IMG/VR virus record: IMGVR_UViG_3300034107_000262
Location: 1-64,000 of that record
DNA length: 64,000 bases
Reading direction: 5' to 3' (one strand)
Source: a virus
Every line of letters begins with the position of its first letter. The first letter of the stretch is position 1. The position numbers and the translations under genes were made by a program. Under the pieces are notes generated by a model. It worked only from the letters and a program-made list of their open reading frames with translations, ran no database searches and was not told the origin of the DNA. Shown one piece after another: positions 24,633 through 33,352 of this stretch.

Positions 24633-26614
24633 TGACATATCTAACAACAGCTACTAATGCACGAGATCTAATACTTGAAGCCAGTGTATTTGAAGACAGA
24701 TTCGTATCTAGCGCTAAAAGCATAGTAGTAAGTGCTAATTCTCAGGTTTTTACTTATGATGGTACAGGAGCTCTATCTCCTGCTACACAGTATATTTCTA
24801 TTAATGCTAGTAAAGCAAATACTGCTAATAATATTACTTGGACTACAGTACCTAGTAGTATCCCTTTATACGCTGCAATTACAGGTGGAAGTTCTTTAAC
24901 TGGTACTAGTACTGCAACTAATATAGTATATCTACGCAGTGCTGATTTTGTTAGTACTGCAGTATTTACTGGAAGTATTACTGCAACAACCTTAACAGTC
25001 AGTGCAATAACTAGCGGTACTATCAGTATTGGAATGACGTTAACTGGTACTGGAGTATCCGCAGGATGTGTAATTAAAACATTGCTAACAGGTACAGGAG
25101 ACGTCGGTAGTACTTATACAGTAACTATTCTATCAGCAACTACAGTTGGTAGTACTACTATTACAGGCACTAAGCCTGCTAATTCTGTGCAAGTATTGGC
25201 AACTATTCTTGATAGTGAAATAGTTAGTGATAGTGTTACTATTGTTAAACTACAAGCAGGTTTTGGCGGTATATCTGCTATATTAACTAATGAAACTCAC
25301 ACAATTCCTACTGATAGTACAGGAGCAAGTCCAGTATTTACAGGCAGCGGTACTGATATATATTTATACGAGGGCTTAACTCAGCTAGTATATGATGGAG
25401 TTGGAACAGCCGCGGGTACTTGGACAGTAACAGCATCTAATCCACTTGGAGATTTAACCATAGGAGCTATTACTGATCTAGGTAGTTATGCACGAGTTGC
25501 ACAACTAACTGGCATAAACACCGGAGTTAGTACAGCTTTAATTAATTATACTATTACAGGGGTTTCTTCAACCGGAATTGCCATTAGTGTTGTGAAGACT
25601 CAGACGTTTAGTAAGAGTAAGCAAGGTACTCCTGGAGCTCCAGGGAATCCAGGGAATCCAGGGAATCCAGGGGATCCAGGAGCTACAGGAGCTCAAGTTT
25701 TCATTATCTATATTAGAACAGAAAGTTCATCTACTGTTCCAACCGTTGGGGCTACTAGTAATGTTGGAGCAGTACCTAGTGGAGGGGCGGGGAGTGGGGC
25801 AACTACTACAGTTTGGCAGTATACAGCTATTTCTCCTGTTAACTTAAGTGGATCCCAGGCACAATGGCAATCTGATGGTACTGCACCAGCAGGAAGTAGT
25901 ACAGTAACTTGGAGCACTCCTTATCTAAGTTACTTCAAAGTCGGCAGTTTATCTGCAATCACCGCAGATTTAGGCAGTATTACTGCTGGTAGTGTTGTAA
26001 TTGGGGCTCCAGTACTAACTGGTACTAAAATAACATCCGGAACTGGTACTAGACTTAATTCTGACGGCACATTTGCAGCAGGTGGAGCCACTTCTAGTAT
26101 TGTGGGTACTGGGTCTGCAATCTATTTGAATGGAGAAGTAATAAGTACTGGAAATATTACTGCTAATGCTGTGACTAAAATAACTCCTTTATCTGTAATT
26201 TCCGGTGGAACTTCTGTCTATCTGCCTAATTTTACTACTGATGGTGGCAATATATTTATATCTGTTATTATAAAACCGGATGGAGTACATACTACTGTTT
26301 CAGCATCATATATATCATTAAATGTAATATTATATTTATATAAAACAAATGATATTAATTATTATGGAGGTAGTTTTAGTTTAACTAAATTTTTAGTACC
26401 TGCTGGACTTAATACCTCTGCAGGTAATACATGGGTAAGAGATTGTTTTACTATGATGAGTACTTTTACTGGAAAACCTGCAGATTCTTACTATTTTCAA
26501 GTAGTATGCTATTATACAACTTTAACTAATTCAGGGACGATAGTAACAACTAGTAGTTCGGGTAATCTTAGCAGTATAGAAGTATACGGTGCAATTATGG
26601 AATTGAAAAAATGA
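24632..26614 (+). CDS. Tail tip / fibre protein with collagen-like segment
   Basis: 660 residues, mostly beta. Residues about 110-190 contain the same [20 protein letters not shown] module as the preceding tail protein. A short collagen-like run of Gly-x-Pro triplets ([16 protein letters not shown], near 336-351) joins it to a C-terminal region with a phage host-specificity type segment ([19 protein letters not shown] near 445), which is typical of central tail fibres. It would trimerise at the tail tip. The gene overlaps neighbours at both ends, suggesting a co-translated tip module. Confidence 0.6.
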   Translation: MTYLTTATNARDLILEASVFEDRFVSSAKSIVVSANSQVFTYDGTGALSPATQYISINASKANTANNITWTTVPSSIPLYAAITGGSSLTGTSTATNIVYLRSADFVSTAVFTGSITATTLTVSAITSGTISIGMTLTGTGVSAGCVIKTLLTGTGDVGSTYTVTILSATTVGSTTITGTKPANSVQVLATILDSEIVSDSVTIVKLQAGFGGISAILTNETHTIPTDSTGASPVFTGSGTDIYLYEGLTQLVYDGVGTAAGTWTVTASNPLGDLTIGAITDLGSYARVAQLTGINTGVSTALINYTITGVSSTGIAISVVKTQTFSKSKQGTPGAPGNPGNPGNPGDPGATGAQVFIIYIRTESSSTVPTVGATSNVGAVPSGGAGSGATTTVWQYTAISPVNLSGSQAQWQSDGTAPAGSSTVTWSTPYLSYFKVGSLSAITADLGSITAGSVVIGAPVLTGTKITSGTGTRLNSDGTFAAGGATSSIVGTGSAIYLNGEVISTGNITANAVTKITPLSVISGGTSVYLPNFTTDGGNIFISVIIKPDGVHTTVSASYISLNVILYLYKTNDINYYGGSFSLTKFLVPAGLNTSAGNTWVRDCFTMMSTFTGKPADSYYFQVVCYYTTLTNSGTIVTTSSSGNLSSIEVYGAIMELKK

Positions 26615-27075
26615 AAAACTTTGTATTATATGATGCAACTGGAAATATTAAAATTACTAGTATATGTGAAGATAATGAATTATCTTCACAGAATAGACCT
26701 AATTTAACTTTATTAGAAACTCTAGCTTATATTTCTTTTAACGATGGGTACGTTTCAAATAACGAATATGTTGCATATACTTCAGAACAAAGAGCTTTAA
26801 AAGATAATAGACCCTATTATCCAGCTAAATGGAGTAATAATACTATGTCCTGGGAAGATTTACGTTCATCTCAAGAAAAACTAGATCAACAATGGTATAT
26901 AGTTAAATCTCAACGAGATCAACTTCTCCAAGAATCAGATTGGCGAGTTATAAAGGCTTCAGATACAGGTGTTCCCATCTCACAAAACTGGAAAGATTAC
27001 CGTCAAGCATTAAGGGATATAACTACTCAGTCAGATCCCTTTAACATTATTTGGCCAACGCCTCCAACCGCATAA
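26611..27075 (+). CDS. Tail assembly chaperone (Phage_tail_APC-like)
   Basis: 154 residues. The C-terminal half, [15 protein letters not shown]..., then [20 protein letters not shown] followed by WPTPP, is the signature of fibre-associated assembly chaperones found beside tail fibre genes. The N-terminus is a small variable domain. It probably helps fold the neighbouring fibre. The start overlaps the stop of the upstream fibre gene (ATGA), giving coupled translation. Confidence 0.75.
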   Translation: MKNFVLYDATGNIKITSICEDNELSSQNRPNLTLLETLAYISFNDGYVSNNEYVAYTSEQRALKDNRPYYPAKWSNNTMSWEDLRSSQEKLDQQWYIVKSQRDQLLQESDWRVIKASDTGVPISQNWKDYRQALRDITTQSDPFNIIWPTPPTA

Positions 27076-27087
27076 TTTAGGATTAGT

Positions 27088-28011
27088 ATGGCAACAAATA
27101 ATTTACGTATTATCTATAATAATGTAGTTGATTTATCAACTACTACAATCACAGCATCTAGTACTCAGTCAGGAACACCCTCAGTAAATAATCTAAAGAA
27201 AGATGCCAAAGGTTTGATTTGGAGATCGAGTCCTACCACAGTATCGAGTACTACTGTTAGAGCTTATTTAACAATAGATCTGGGTAGTGCTAAATCGATT
27301 CAAGGAGTGGTGTTAGCTTTTACTAACTTAGTATCCTCAACTGCAACTATTAAAGTACAGAGTAGCGACATAGCATTTGCAGCAAACGCAGAAAGTCAGA
27401 TTGATAATCCTGGAGTAACTCCTGCGAATAATGCAACTGCTGTACTAGCATGTCCTTGGAATACTTTAAGTTTACCAGACTGGGGAACTAACTCAGTGGG
27501 TGCTAATACATACGCGTACGGAGGTGGCACATACGCCAGGGTATGGCTATCTGATACTACTGCACGCAGATACTGGAATATTGAAATCACAGATACTCGA
27601 CCAGCGGGTACAGGACATTACATTGAAGTATCTAGACTAATTATGGGACAGTACTGGACTCCTAAGTATAATACTGGATATGGTATGACCAACTCAATGA
27701 AAGACATGAGCACGCATGAACGCACAGAATCTGGTGATTTAGTATCTCAACGTGGACCTAGATACAGCTGTCTTACCTTTGACCTAAAGTGGTTAGACCC
27801 TAGCGATCGCATTCAGTTAACTAAGATTATGCTAGGTAATGGACTTCCAAGACCGTTATTAGTTAGTTTATTTCCAGATAATGGAAGTACTACAATAAAA
27901 GCTGAAATGGAACGTGCGCATCAAATTTATGGTAAGATGGTTACTCTACCAGGAATTACATATGATATGCTGGATATATACTCCACTCAGTTCGAGATAG
28001 AAGAAGTATAA
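27088..28011 (+). CDS. Tail protein with discoidin-like beta-sandwich (probable)
   Basis: 307 residues. The first 190 read like a carbohydrate-binding, galactose-binding-like fold: an alternating strand pattern with YLTIDLGSAKSIQGVVLAF near 71-89 and YWNIEITDTRPAGTGHYIEVSR near 170-191, as in discoidin domains. The C-terminal third is a phage-specific structural domain (TFDLKWLDPSDRIQLTKIM). Probably a tail-tip protein that touches glycans. It is the last gene before a terminator. Confidence 0.55.
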   Translation: MATNNLRIIYNNVVDLSTTTITASSTQSGTPSVNNLKKDAKGLIWRSSPTTVSSTTVRAYLTIDLGSAKSIQGVVLAFTNLVSSTATIKVQSSDIAFAANAESQIDNPGVTPANNATAVLACPWNTLSLPDWGTNSVGANTYAYGGGTYARVWLSDTTARRYWNIEITDTRPAGTGHYIEVSRLIMGQYWTPKYNTGYGMTNSMKDMSTHERTESGDLVSQRGPRYSCLTFDLKWLDPSDRIQLTKIMLGNGLPRPLLVSLFPDNGSTTIKAEMERAHQIYGKMVTLPGITYDMLDIYSTQFEIEEV

Positions 28012-28013
28012 CA

Positions 28014-28045
28014 AAAATTCCCAGCCTTCGGGTTGGAATTTTTTT
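28014..28045 (+). terminator. Intrinsic terminator with TTCG loop
   Basis: AATTCCcAGCC pairs with GGTTGGAATT around a TTCG tetraloop (one bulge), followed by TTTTT. Confidence 0.8.
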
Positions 28046-28048
28046 GGT

Positions 28049-28077
28049 TTGACTATACTATGCCTACATGATATAAT
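28049..28077 (+). promoter_or_regulatory. Structural-region promoter, family member
   Basis: TTGACT (28049-28054), a 17-base spacer ATACTATGCCTACATGA, and TATAAT (28072-28077). The spacer is almost identical to that at 30704-30720. Confidence 0.85.
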
Positions 28078-28141
28078 AAGGTCAATTAAAACTAATAGTG
28101 CCAATATTTTTTGGTTAATTATACGGCAAAAGGAACATAAT

Positions 28142-28543
28142 ATGGCTGATGCTATAAGATTTGTACACGGCGATACACTTCCACAATTGAAATTAACTAT
28201 AAGTGACTCGGTAACAGGTACTGCAGTAAATCTAACAGATTATTACGTTTATATGTGGATACGTGCCGCAGGTTCTACTCAGAGCCCTCAACGTAAACTA
28301 AGTAGTGTGGCCGGGGGCAGTATTACTGTATCTACTCAAAGTGGGTCGACGCTTGGCCAATGTATTATTGCCTGGGGTGTCGATGATTTAAAATTGGCTA
28401 CTAGCAGTTATGAAGCAGAAATAGAATTGGTACATAAAAATAATGGTAGTAGAGAAACTATATATGATTTACTTACTTTCTACGTACGTGGTGAAGTTGG
28501 GCCTACCCCCTTATCTAATGATGTTGTAATAGCATACCCGTAG
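28142..28543 (+). CDS. BppU-like N-terminal domain protein
   Basis: 133 residues from the ATG at 28142, which follows AAAGGAACATAAT; an upstream in-frame ATG at 28049 lies in the promoter. The sequence (FVHGDTLPQLKLTISDSVTG... VNLTDYYVYMWIRAAGST... SYEAEIELVHKNNGSRETIY) matches the baseplate upper protein N-terminal fold, a small beta domain that fixes receptor-binding fibres. A related protein is at 30796-31383. It likely serves as an adaptor between tail tip and fibres. Confidence 0.65.
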   Translation: MADAIRFVHGDTLPQLKLTISDSVTGTAVNLTDYYVYMWIRAAGSTQSPQRKLSSVAGGSITVSTQSGSTLGQCIIAWGVDDLKLATSSYEAEIELVHKNNGSRETIYDLLTFYVRGEVGPTPLSNDVVIAYP

Positions 28544-28544
28544 T

Positions 28545-29153
28545 ATGTGGCAAGTAGTAGCAAGTTTAAAGTCAAGCCTTGTAGGCACTTTAACTAGTAG
28601 CAGTAATAAAATAGCAAACATCGTTGCCACTAGTAATAAGACTTCCATCATAAGTCAAGTTAGTAATTTAGCACTTACAGTAGTACAGGGCATATTTGTA
28701 CAGATACTTTATTTATTAGATACTGCAGCTACTAGCGATACTACTAGTAAGGAGTTTGGTAAAGGTATCCCAGATTCTACTAGTGTAGCTGATATTATTT
28801 CTAGTAAAGGTTTTGATAAAGGCATTCCAGACCCTACAACTGTAGCTAATACCTATAGTGTAGGAACAGGTAAGAACGTAGTAGACCCTACAACTGTAGC
28901 TAATACCTATAGCGTAGAAACAGGCAAGAATGTATCAGACCCTACAAGTGTAGCAAATACTTACAGTATAGGAACAAGTAAAAATATACCCGATCCTATA
29001 AGTATAGGAGATACTATAGGAAGAGTAGTAGCATTTAATAGATCCTATAATGATCCTACAACTATAGTAGATACCGGTACACTATTACGTATAACGTATG
29101 TAGATAGCAGTTATTTTCTCGAAGACTACGTCGGAACTGCTAGCATTTTTTAA
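28545..29153 (+). CDS. Repeat protein with 18-residue units
   Basis: 202 residues. The middle consists of four tandem 18-residue units of the type DPTTVANTYSVGTGKNVV, preceded by two looser ones (STSVADIISSKGFDKGIP). The N-terminal 65 residues contain a hydrophobic helix (ALTVVQGIFVQILYLLDTAA). The family is not recognised. Regular short repeats in a fibre cluster suggest a rod or shaft. The repeats are near identical in DNA, so copy number may vary between relatives. It starts two bases after the preceding stop. Confidence 0.55.
   Translation: MWQVVASLKSSLVGTLTSSSNKIANIVATSNKTSIISQVSNLALTVVQGIFVQILYLLDTAATSDTTSKEFGKGIPDSTSVADIISSKGFDKGIPDPTTVANTYSVGTGKNVVDPTTVANTYSVETGKNVSDPTSVANTYSIGTSKNIPDPISIGDTIGRVVAFNRSYNDPTTIVDTGTLLRITYVDSSYFLEDYVGTASIF
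28830..29045 (+). repeat. Tandem 54-bp coding repeats
   Basis: Units start at 28830, 28884, 28938 and 28992, each beginning GAYCCTA. The first two share 29 identical bases from GACCCTACAACTG onward. The array encodes the 18-residue repeats of 28545-29153. Confidence 0.8.
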
Positions 29154-29171
29154 TTTAAAGAAAGAACTAAT

Positions 29172-29666
29172 ATGAATTCCAATGAGAAATTAGGTATTAA
29201 AGGCAATTTAAATATTGTTCTTACTGATGCACAAGGCAGAATTAAAGATACTAGACAGGTAACAAATAAAGTTACTGCGAATGGCTTAAATCATATTTTA
29301 CAAAGACTAGGTAATCTTACCCCCGCTACTTTTATGACCCATATGGCAGTAGGAATCAATGCTAGTCAAACTGCTGAAGATGGTTCGAGTACTATCTTAA
29401 AAACTGAAACTGGTACCAGGGTATCCACAACAGGTACAGTTGCTGCAAATGTAATTACATATGTAGCAGATTTCGTAGCTGATCCAGACGGGGCTGGGGC
29501 TGGGGTATCTAATCCTGCTGCAGATTCAGCTATCACGGAAGCAGGAATTTTTACTCAAAGTGCAGTTGGTGGTATTCTACTATGCAGAACAGTATTTGCA
29601 GTAGTTAATAAACTTACCACAGATAGTTTAAGAATTACTTGGAAAATTACACTAACTGCATCTTAA
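29172..29666 (+). CDS. Phage structural protein of the fibre cluster
   Basis: 164 residues. The pattern resembles small tail-associated proteins often encoded beside fibres: an N-terminal strand pair (GNLNIVLTDAQGRIKDTRQV), then NGLNHILQRLGNL, then MTHMAVGINASQTAEDG and a C-terminal set of strands with ITEAGIFTQS. No catalytic motif or membrane segment. The role is probably structural; partner unknown. The ribosome-binding site is AAAGAAAGAA. Confidence 0.5.
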   Translation: MNSNEKLGIKGNLNIVLTDAQGRIKDTRQVTNKVTANGLNHILQRLGNLTPATFMTHMAVGINASQTAEDGSSTILKTETGTRVSTTGTVAANVITYVADFVADPDGAGAGVSNPAADSAITEAGIFTQSAVGGILLCRTVFAVVNKLTTDSLRITWKITLTAS

Positions 29667-29681
29667 TAAAAGAGGTTTGAA

Positions 29682-30662
29682 ATGGCAGCTATTACTACTA
29701 GGCAAACAGCAGGTACTGGAGCAACGGTTGCAGGGGTGCCACTAACAAACGCTCAACTTGATCAAAATTTTATAAATTTAAATACCGCTGTGGTGGATGC
29801 TGCAGCAAATACTGCAGTAACTGCAGGTGCATATACTAATACTAATTTAACAGTAAACGCTCAGGGCAAGATTACGTCAGCATCTAATGGATCCCCCGGT
29901 GGAGTAACAGCGGTTACTGGTACCACCCCTATAACATCTACTGGTGGTAGTACCCCGGTTATTAGTATGCTTGCTGCTACGGCCTCCGTTAATGGTTATA
30001 TGACCAGTACTTATGCACTTAAATTAGATGGTATAGCATCAGGTGCTACTGCAAATGTAGGTACAGTAACAGCGGTTACTGGTACCACCCCTATAACATC
30101 TACTGGTGGTAGTACCCCTGCAATCTCTTTAGATAATACGGCAGTTACCCCTGGATCCTATACTACAGCAAATATTACTGTAGATGCCAAAGGTAGATTA
30201 ACTGCCGCATCTAGTGGATCTGGCGGTGGTTTAACAGTCTCAGATGATACTACTACTGACGACTCATATTATCCTATTATAGCTACAGCTACTTCAGGTA
30301 ATCAGAGTACGGCGAAAGTAACTAGTACTAAGTTATATTTCAATCCCAGCACAGGTACACTAAGTGCAACAATATACGCCTCATTATCAGATATTACTAA
30401 GAAGACTAATGTTAAAAATATTAGTGATGCTTCTAGTATTGTTGATAAATTACAGGGCGTAAGTTTCGATTGGAAAGATGGTTCAGGCAGCAGCTACGGT
30501 TTTATTGCGCAAGACTTAGAAAAAGTAGTACCAAATGTAGTAACTACAGGTATAGAAGGTATAAAATCTGTTAATTATTCTGCTATTATTCCTTTCTTAC
30601 TAGAAACCATCAAAGAACAAAATATTAGGATATCTAAATTAGAAGCATTGGTAAGACCCTAA
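29682..30662 (+). CDS. Tail fibre with C-terminal S74 intramolecular chaperone
   Basis: 326 residues. The shaft (1-200) is Thr/Ser/Gly-rich with two copies of VTAVTGTTPITSTGGSTP. The last 90 residues (LSDITKKTNVKNISDASSIV... GFIAQDLEKVVPNVV... SAIIPFLLETIKEQNIRISKLE) are a peptidase S74 domain, which trimerises the fibre and then cleaves itself off before a Ser residue. The same C-terminal module, with the same GGGLTVSDDTTT lead-in, ends the protein at 38659-40392. Probably receptor-binding. Confidence 0.85.
   Translation: MAAITTRQTAGTGATVAGVPLTNAQLDQNFINLNTAVVDAAANTAVTAGAYTNTNLTVNAQGKITSASNGSPGGVTAVTGTTPITSTGGSTPVISMLAATASVNGYMTSTYALKLDGIASGATANVGTVTAVTGTTPITSTGGSTPAISLDNTAVTPGSYTTANITVDAKGRLTAASSGSGGGLTVSDDTTTDDSYYPIIATATSGNQSTAKVTSTKLYFNPSTGTLSATIYASLSDITKKTNVKNISDASSIVDKLQGVSFDWKDGSGSSYGFIAQDLEKVVPNVVTTGIEGIKSVNYSAIIPFLLETIKEQNIRISKLEALVRP
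29903..30118 (+). repeat. Exact 54-bp direct repeat inside a fibre gene
   Basis: Positions 29903-29956 and 30065-30118 are identical and 162 bases apart, in frame. They encode two shaft copies of the motif VTAVTGTTPITSTGGSTP. Confidence 0.85.
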
Positions 30663-30668
30663 GAAGAA

Positions 30669-30694
30669 AATCCAACTCAGGTTGGATTTTTTTT
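30669..30694 (+). terminator. Intrinsic terminator after the first S74 fibre
   Basis: AATCCAAC (30669-30676) pairs perfectly with GTTGGATT (30681-30688) around TCAG, followed by an eight-base T-run starting within the stem. Confidence 0.85.
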
Positions 30695-30697
30695 GGT

Positions 30698-30726
30698 TTG
30701 ACTGTACTATGCCTACATGATATAAT
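30698..30726 (+). promoter_or_regulatory. Structural-region promoter, family member
   Basis: TTGACT (30698-30703), spacer GTACTATGCCTACATGA (17 bases), TATAAT (30721-30726). Nearly identical to the promoter at 28049. A 69-base leader precedes the ATG at 30796. Confidence 0.85.
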
Positions 30727-30795
30727 AGCATAAAATATACCAGCATAATATACTTGTGCTACATAGACGTTATCTGACGCCAACAAGGAGAATGT

Positions 30796-31383
30796 ATGGC
30801 AGCACCTACTAAACTGAATTTCAAGATCTACCAAGGCAGTACTTTTAGTGAAGTGTTGCGCTGGGAAAGCGATGTAAAAGTATACGTACCTATTATTAAT
30901 ATTGTAAAAACTGCTCCAATGGTAGTAACTGCTACAGCACACGGAGCACCTGCAAATTGGAGAGTTAAAATCTCTAATGTACTAGGTATGAAAGAAGCCA
31001 ATACTAGTGATTATATACTTGCTACTAGTGTTAGTGCTAATTCTCTTACTTTTAATTCTATTAATGCTACCACGTATACTGCGTATACTGCCGGTAGTGG
31101 TATATTAGAATATAACCAACCAGTAGATCTAACAGACTATACTGCGCGCATGCAGATTCGCGAAAAGGTTACTAGTAGTACCATTATTAAGGAACTTACC
31201 ACTGCTAATGGTGGGATTACTATTGATAATAGTAATAAGACTATTAGTTTTATTATTTCTGCAACAGATACTGCCTTATTTACTTTTAAAACAGCAGTAT
31301 ATAGCCTAGAACTAGTAAATGGTGCTTTAGTACTACCATTCATCTTCGGTGGAATTACTCTAGACACAGAAATTACGAGATAA
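30796..31383 (+). CDS. BppU-like protein with internal insertion
   Basis: 195 residues. Residues 1-30 (LNFKIYQGSTFSEVLRWES) and 110-195 (VDLTDYTARMQIREKVTS...) together form the BppU-type N-terminal fold, as in 28142-28543. Between them, about 33-108, sits an extra beta domain (MVVTATAHGAPANWRVKISN...). It is probably an adaptor that mounts fibres on the tail. Strong site AAGGAG before the ATG. First gene of a new fibre unit. Confidence 0.65.
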   Translation: MAAPTKLNFKIYQGSTFSEVLRWESDVKVYVPIINIVKTAPMVVTATAHGAPANWRVKISNVLGMKEANTSDYILATSVSANSLTFNSINATTYTAYTAGSGILEYNQPVDLTDYTARMQIREKVTSSTIIKELTTANGGITIDNSNKTISFIISATDTALFTFKTAVYSLELVNGALVLPFIFGGITLDTEITR

Positions 31384-31385
31384 TA

Positions 31386-31643
31386 ATGGACTTAATAAAT
31401 ATTATAGAAACTAGTAATATTATTAGCTCGGGCACTAGTGGTAATATTATTGTAGATAAACCAAGTAATAGTACTATAGTAGTATCAGGACTTCCCGGCC
31501 CACCAGGCCCTCCCGGAGGTGCTACAATAGGATCTTATTCAATTGTAGTATCCGGAATAGCCGCTAACGATTTATTAGCATTTAATGGAACTAATTGGAT
31601 TAATCGACCACAGGAACAATTGACCGAAGGCGGCAATTTTTAA
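31386..31643 (+). CDS. Small collagen-like structural protein
   Basis: 85 residues. An N-terminal strand-rich part (NIIVDKPSNSTIVVSG) leads into a short collagen-like triplet run (GLPGPPGPPGG, residues about 35-45), then a 40-residue tail with the fibre motif AANDLLAFNGTNWIN. It is likely a trimeric connector or small fibre. The gap to the upstream gene is two bases. Confidence 0.55.
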   Translation: MDLINIIETSNIISSGTSGNIIVDKPSNSTIVVSGLPGPPGPPGGATIGSYSIVVSGIAANDLLAFNGTNWINRPQEQLTEGGNF

Positions 31644-31655
31644 AAGGAGCCTTTG

Positions 31656-33311
31656 ATGGCAAATACAATTCGTATTAAACGTAGAGCTACAGGGGCTGTA
31701 GGTGCTCCTGTAGGTCTAGCCAATGCTGAACTAGCATTCAATGAAGTAGATAACACCCTTTATTATGGTAAAGGCACTGGCGGTGCGGGAGGTACTGCAA
31801 CAACTGTAGATGCTATCGGGGGCTCAGGGGCATTTGCAACTCTTACTAGTAATCAGACCATTAGTGGAGATAAGACCCATACTGGTTCACTAACTGCAGT
31901 AACTCAAACTTCCTCAGATAATAGTACATTAGTAGCAACTACTGGATTTGTTAAATCTCAGAATTATCTCACAACGGTAGCAGGCTCCTCTCCAGTAACA
32001 GCATCTGTATCAGGTAGTACTGCTACCGTAAGTATGGCTGCGGCCACTGGTAGTGCTGATGGATATTTAACCAGTACTAATTGGACTACTTTTAATAATA
32101 AGCAGCCAGCAGGTGCGTATCTAACTGGTAATGAAAGTATTACTCTTAGTGGTGATATTACTGGTTCTGGTACTACTACTATTACTACTACGCTAGCTGC
32201 TGCAGGAACTGCGGGAACATACACTAAAGTAACTACAGATGCCAAAGGCAGAGTAACTTCTGGTACTACACTTGCCGCTACAGATATCCCTACTCTTACT
32301 GCTGCCAAAATCAGCGACTTTGATACTCAGGTAAGAACATCTAGACTAGATCAGATGGCTATTCCTACTTCTGCCGTAACATTAAATGCACAGAAAATCA
32401 CTGGATTAGGTACTCCTACAGCAGATACGGATGCGGCAACTAAGCAATATGTTGACGCTACGCGTCAAGGGCTTGCAGTAAAAGACGCAGTTCGCGCAGC
32501 AACTACAGCAGATATTACTCTCTCCGGTACTCAGACAGTAGACGGAGTAGCGCTAGTAGCTGGAGATAGAGTACTAGTTAAGAATCAAAGTACTGGTGCA
32601 AATAACGGTCTATATAATGTAGCAGCAGGTGGTTGGACTCGTACTATTGATAGCGATGCTCCTACTGGTGAACTTAGTGGTGGTGCATTTACATTCGTAC
32701 AAGAAGGTACTGTAAATGCTGATTCAGGATTTGTTTGTACTACTGATGGTGCCATTACTATAGGTACTACTGCCTTAACCTTTACCCAATTCTCAGGTGC
32801 CGGGCAGATTACAGCTGGTACTGGTCTTAGCAAAACTGGTAATACTCTTGATGTAGGCGGCACTGCTGATCGTATTACTGCGAATGCTGATACTATTGAT
32901 ATTGCCAGTACTTACGCAGGGCAAAGTACGATTACTACTCTGGGTACTATTACCACAGGTACTTGGACTGGAACTGCCATTGCAGTAGCTAGTGGCGGTA
33001 CAGGCGGTACAACTAGTACTGGTTCTGGAGCTGTAGTATTAGCTAATACTCCTACTCTAATTACTCCCGTATTAGGAACTCCTGGTTCAGGTAATTTTAG
33101 TACAGGCACATTTACTTGGCCTACATTCAATCAAAACACTTCAGGTACTGCAGCAGGTCTTTCTGCTACATTAGCAATAGGTAGTGGTGGTACTGGTGCT
33201 ACAACCTTAACTGGATTAGTTAAGGGTAATGGTACTTCAGCATTCACAGCTGCAGTAGATGGCACAGACTACTTAAGCCCTACCACTACTATCGACGGCG
33301 GCACTTACTAA
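31656..33311 (+). CDS. Tail fibre with phage hub-type N-terminus
   Basis: 551 residues from the ATG at 31656 (AAAAGGAG upstream); a TTG just before is not needed. The N-terminal block (IRIKRRATGAVGAPVGLANAELAFNE...TLYYGKG) is a common fibre hub domain in phages of aquatic bacteria and recurs in the next gene (MANIIKIKNSSVVAKVPLVGDLAYGEIALNY). The rest is a Thr/Gly-rich beta shaft with a known fibre module (GLAVKDAVRAATTADITLSG...GVALVAGDRVLVKNQ near 270-310). No S74 domain. Likely receptor binding. Confidence 0.75.
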   Translation: MANTIRIKRRATGAVGAPVGLANAELAFNEVDNTLYYGKGTGGAGGTATTVDAIGGSGAFATLTSNQTISGDKTHTGSLTAVTQTSSDNSTLVATTGFVKSQNYLTTVAGSSPVTASVSGSTATVSMAAATGSADGYLTSTNWTTFNNKQPAGAYLTGNESITLSGDITGSGTTTITTTLAAAGTAGTYTKVTTDAKGRVTSGTTLAATDIPTLTAAKISDFDTQVRTSRLDQMAIPTSAVTLNAQKITGLGTPTADTDAATKQYVDATRQGLAVKDAVRAATTADITLSGTQTVDGVALVAGDRVLVKNQSTGANNGLYNVAAGGWTRTIDSDAPTGELSGGAFTFVQEGTVNADSGFVCTTDGAITIGTTALTFTQFSGAGQITAGTGLSKTGNTLDVGGTADRITANADTIDIASTYAGQSTITTLGTITTGTWTGTAIAVASGGTGGTTSTGSGAVVLANTPTLITPVLGTPGSGNFSTGTFTWPTFNQNTSGTAAGLSATLAIGSGGTGATTLTGLVKGNGTSAFTAAVDGTDYLSPTTTIDGGTY

Positions 33312-33352
33312 ACTTTTTAGTTTATCAGATTTCTCCTTTTTAGGAACTTAGC

